Below, piece after piece: positions 60,512 to 64,000 of a stretch of DNA of 64,000 bases (positions are counted from its first letter, which is position 1; the number at the start of each line of letters is the position of its first letter). This DNA is from Crocodylus rhombifer (lineage: Eukaryota; Chordata; Crocodylia; Crocodylidae): the NCBI GenBank assembly GCA_038503035.1, contig JAVSML010024629.1:135799-199798 (forward strand), in the 5' to 3' direction. The notes under the pieces were generated by a model. That model saw nothing but the letters and a program-made list of their open reading frames with translations. It ran no database searches and was not told where the DNA came from. A program made the translations under genes and the position numbers.

Positions 60512-60545
60512 CTCCAGCTCCAGCTCCAGCTCCAGCTCCAGCTCC
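60512..60545. repeat. CCAGCT hexamer repeat in the first-exon leader
   Basis: About five tandem CCAGCT units. On the minus strand they sit just upstream of and in frame with the candidate ATG, reading as alternating Leu-Glu. Hexamer length changes would keep the frame. Confidence 0.85.
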
Positions 60546-61756
60546 TGCACGGGCGGCAGCCAGCGCTGCTCCCCGCGCCCGCCGCCCCTCCCCCACCCCA
60601 CCGCCGGGGAGCCGAGAGGGGTGGGGCGAGGCCCACCAATACGAGGCAGCATTCTCCAGCAGTCTGCGCTTGACGGGCGCGAGGGGCAGCCAATGGGGCA
60701 GCCGTACGCGGCGAAGAGGGGCGGGGGAGGAGGGGCCTGTCACTCAACTGCCCCCACCTGGGGGTCCGCGAGCGCGGCCCTTCCCCTGGGGCCCGGGCTC
60801 GCCCCCCGCCGAGCCGACACACACACGGCGACCCCACTGGGGGGGCTGCTGCATTGTTTGCTGCAGCTGCTGCCCCGGGAGGAACAATGCGCGCTTGTCC
60901 CGTGCCCCCGCCCTGCATTCCTGGGCCTGGGGCTTTTGTTTGCCCTGCAAAGCCCCGGAGAAAGCGACAAAGCCCGGCCTGGCTTCTCCCGGCCCCCCCC
61001 CCGCACCAGCGCCCCTACCCCGGCTCTGACCCCCGGCGCTGCTTCTGGCTCGTTTCACTGCCCCGGGAGGGTCGGGGCAGCCCAGCCCCTCCGTAGAGAC
61101 GGGGCAGCCCCGGGGCCAAAATCCGTGTCGGGGTTTTGAGGAGAAATCACTGGTCAGAGCGGGATTCCCTTCCCCGGGCAGCAAGGGGGAGAGAAAGCGC
61201 CTCGGAGGCGCTAATCAAACTGCTAGAAAACTTTCTGGGAGAAGAGACTTTTTTTTTTTCTTTGGTGCCCTCCTTCGTGGGCCCCCGGGCTCGGGCGGGA
61301 GAGCCGTGGGGCAGGCGCTCCCCGGGGAAGGACCCGCACCAAGGCGGTGGCAGCGTCGCCAGTGTCCCTGGACCGGGGAAGTTTCCTTCCAGATGAACGT
61401 GTCATTTCTTTTTCTGCTCCAGCGGCAGCACAGGGGAGGATGCTGCATGAAGCAAGACATGAATGCAGATTTGTCCCAGCCGCTTCCCAGCCCCTGGCTC
61501 CCTGGGTTTCTTCTCTGTGCCCCTCCGCCTCCTCCCCTCCCCCCCCATGTTACTCAGACTCTTCAACCATTCTTTTTTCTTTTCTTTTCTTTTTACAATA
61601 ATTTCTAGATCTTTTGCAAGTGGGAAGTAAGAGCCATTGTAATATGGCTATTTTCCTCTGATCTTAGTGTATAAATAATGTAAATCTGTTGAGCTGTTTA
61701 TATTTTATTTAGACCACAGCTAGGTCGACATTAAGGCGCAGAAACAATTAGATAAA

Positions 61757-61982
61757 GAATTTGCACTGAATAATGTAACTAGTTCTAAGGGGGGAGGGGA
61801 ATCCTTCAGTCCATTCTCAGGAAACACTTGCACTGAATAATGGGACTAGTTCTAAGTATTATTATTTGGGGGCAAAATCTTTCCATCCTTCCTCAGGAAA
61901 TACTTTCACTGAATAATGACTAGTTCCAGTTCTAAGCATTATTATGTTGGGGGAAAAAACCATCAGTCCTTCCTCAGGAAAA
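61757..61982. repeat. Three-unit tandem repeat, about 75-80 bases per unit
   Basis: Units start near 61757, 61825 and 61901. Each has TT(G/T)CACTGAATAATG, then ACTAGTTC, a G-rich or ATTATT stretch, a CCATC/TTCAGTCC stretch and CTCAGGAAA. The first unit lacks the TATTATT segment, while units 2 and 3 share it. Confidence 0.8.
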
Positions 61983-62142
61983 CTCTCTGAAGCCACTGTC
62001 TGCAAGATTAGGCTGTTAAGAGATATCTAGCCCTGTTCCTCCTTCTGGTTTCAATGGGTAGTGAAACTACAGGAATAATGGAGGACCAGAATCAAGATGT
62101 GTTGGCACAATTGTGTGTGGCAGCTTGTTGGCACAATAACTA

Positions 62143-62709
62143 TAGACAGTCCTCGACTTACAACATTTTGAGTTACAATGTTTCACGCTTACACTGTTTA
62201 TAAATTGACAACTTTATGACATTCGTTTCGACTTACAATGCTTGATCCAATGCAATGCCATGAGAGCAAACAAGTTTGCTGCGTCACTCATCTCCCTGGA
62301 GAACATCTGTCCAAACTTCCTTGGACATTTTCTTTAAGGAAGCAAACAAGACGCCAGAAAAACCTGCAGCCAGAACTCCTGAGAAGACTCTAGCCAAGAA
62401 CCCTTCAAAAAGCCCAACCAAAAGCCCTTCAAAATGTCCAGCAAAGTCACCTCAAAGAAGTCCTTCCAGATCAATATGATTGCTGTTTACAATATAAATA
62501 CATTAATGTAGCTATATTACTCATCTATAATTGATTGAGTACAAAATTCTGGGGTATTTTTGGTGAAAACAGGTTATCAGGCCTTAGTTCAGGAACCAAT
62601 CCCCTGTTTATAATATTGTTTCTTACGAAAATACTGGTTCTGAGTTACAACGTTTCAACTTAAGACAGTTTTCAGGAACCAATTGTGCCTTAAGTCCGAG
62701 GACTGCCTG
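62143..62709 (+). mobile_element. Tigger/pogo DNA transposon remnant
   Basis: The left end is TAGACAGTCCTCGACTTACA and the reversed right end CAGGCAGTCCTCGGACTTAA. TA lies outside both (62141-62142 and 62710-62711), the pogo/Tigger insertion site. Subterminal repeats of the GTTACAA-type lie on both sides. At 567 bases it is an internally deleted copy that kept only the end of its transposase frame. Confidence 0.75.
62276..62479 (+). pseudogene. Tigger/pogo transposase C-terminal tail
   Basis: 67 codons open and ending in a stop. It contains QTSLDIFFKEANKTPEKPAA, like the TSLD.FF motif near the end of Tigger-family transposases, then a Lys/Ser/Pro repeat (KNPSKSPTKSPSKCPAKSP). The DNA-binding and DDE parts are absent, removed by internal deletion of the element. 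Confidence 0.5.
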
Positions 62710-62711
62710 TA

Positions 62712-64000
62712 TTTCAGGTCAGTCCAGTACTTCGTAGAATAGTGTATTTGACCCCAAAATATAAAACACAAGACTAAATAATATTTCCAAAAACTAGTAT
62801 GACATATTGCTGTTGCATATAAAAGTGATCTAAATACAGTTTTTAAAGGCAAAAAAAATTCAATATGACAAAAACTTAACATTGCTGAATAATGTGAAAA
62901 TAAACAGTCTCGCTGCAAATGATTTACAATGCCCCTGATAATCATTTCAGTGTCTCTGGTTATTAATGGAACATTGATATGTCTCAGAAGAGTTCAATGC
63001 TGAATCAGCTTTTGAATAAATTGCTTTTCCCTCCAGCCCCAGCTTCACCCTACAAAAAGGCCTCCATATCTTGGTCTGGGAATTGATTTAAGACAACTAG
63101 AGGATATTGCAATGCACAGTATCAGATGCATTATAGATTAGTGCATACGCATTAGAGGAGCTCAGTTTCCTGTGCTCCAGTCTTTAGTTCCTAGAAGCAC
63201 CTGAGCATCTTTCTTCATTTTAAAAACACAAAGGCACATTCTTCTGGGATCACTGACATTTTGTAATTTTATCTGAGTTTTATTTCTTTTACTATTTTAC
63301 CAAATCAACGTATTCAAACTGCTGGAATACAGAGAAACGAATGGGTTTTATGAAGCTGAGAAGTACTAATTAACTACTAAATCTATAAAAGACAGATGCA
63401 ATTTAAGTGCAAAGTATCATTAGTAGAGTCTTGTTTGTAACCAGGTTTGTGAAAAACAAACACAGAAAAGCAAGTAGAAGGTAAGATAACTTTTCAGGAC
63501 ACCTTTTTCATGAACAAAAAGGCCTGTAATCACACTGGGTAATGAGCAAAGTCCCTTGACTTTATACTCAAGCATTTAACTTCTAAAGCACTTTTTTTTC
63601 TCTAGGCTGGCTTTTGCTCCATGGTCCAGAAGACCTCTGTGCTAGAATATCATGAGAGGCATGAACCAGTGATCTATAGCAGGAACTGACATAAGGCTTT
63701 GGAACCAGTAAGAACCTATCATTTGAACAGACTCCCTTTTGAAAAATGAATATGCAACAGCAATCAAGAGATTTTCAAGACAAAAATTAAAAACCCAAAT
63801 AATTTAAGCTAAATCATTAAAGACTTATGGTCCAGTTATTCCTGCACCTATCTGATACCAGACAGTACCTGATGCAATAGAGAAAGGTGAAAGGAACATA
63901 ACAGAGGGCAAGTTTGGAAAATCCTTAGTGCAGACGTTATCTCTTAATTCAAACCAGTTGGCATCTGGCTTGTGCTTTGACACTAAGCTTTGTAACACTT
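62712..64000. other. AT-rich unique DNA
   Basis: No repeat, exon or RNA gene recognised. If a plus-strand transcript starts in the CpG island this would be its first intron. Confidence 0.5.

Larger units (their letters stand above)
60130..61440. promoter_or_regulatory. CpG island, probable promoter
   Basis: About 1.3 kb with very high GC and many CpG in an otherwise AT-rich, CpG-poor window. It has GC-box-like runs such as GCGGGCGGGCGGGCGG (60425) and two CCAAT motifs (60636-60640 and 60690-60694), which lie about 130 and 190 bases upstream of the minus-strand ATG at 60505. No TATA box is evident, as is usual for CpG-island promoters. Large open frames here on both strands (up to 297 codons) come from the lack of stop codons in GC-rich DNA. 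A plus-strand transcript is also possible. Confidence 0.75.

Noticed and set aside
60246..61139. 297-codon plus-strand frame and other long frames in the CpG island
   Set aside because: High GC removes stop codons; all frames on both strands are open together and show only low-complexity Ser, Pro, Ala and Gly runs without domains.

Overview
The window looks like vertebrate nuclear DNA, most likely from a crocodilian (alligator or relative). The evidence is many CR1-type LINEs with octamer-like 3' ends in both orientations, plus hAT, Tigger/pogo and PIF/Harbinger-type DNA transposon remnants and long AT-rich stretches without open frames. There are no operons, bacterial-style genes, tRNA or rRNA genes, or CRISPR arrays. 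The species assignment is an inference from repeat style; no search was run.

Layout. 1-2.5 kb: CR1 tails, an LTR-like unit and a GC-rich block. 2.5-10.7 kb: mostly unique AT-rich DNA holding a palindromic element with an assembly gap, a hAT-like element and two copies of one inverted-repeat element. 10.7-18.3 kb: a nest of CR1 elements inserted into each other. It contains the best ORF of the window, an 857-codon CR1 ORF2 on the minus strand, with a plus-strand CR1 inside its ORF1 esterase region. 18.3-25.3 kb: unique DNA with one convincing coding-exon candidate (minus strand, 20256-20420) and two hAT-like remnants. 25.3-29.0 kb: two 5'-truncated minus-strand CR1s flanking a CA microsatellite. 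29-41 kb: repeat-poor, intron-like DNA with a few small DNA transposons, including a Harbinger-type MITE. 41-50.3 kb: a near full-length but broken plus-strand CR1 with ORF1 (SGNH esterase) and ORF2, a decayed Harbinger-type Myb/SANT domain, and a second plus-strand CR1. 50.4-53.5 kb: a hAT-like element, a large palindromic element and a decayed Harbinger transposase. 53.5-60.1 kb: AT-rich DNA with three hAT-like elements. 60.1-61.4 kb: a CpG island whose minus strand carries a plausible first coding exon (a six-residue start ending at a splice donor). 61.7-64 kb: a three-unit tandem repeat, a Tigger/pogo remnant and unique DNA.

The simplest reading is that the CpG island is the promoter of a minus-strand gene whose long, transposon-filled introns cover most of the window, with small exons such as 20256-20420. 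I could not identify that gene. The protein-coding content that can be recognised belongs to transposable elements: CR1 ORF1 and ORF2, a Harbinger DNA-binding protein and transposase, and a Tigger transposase tail.
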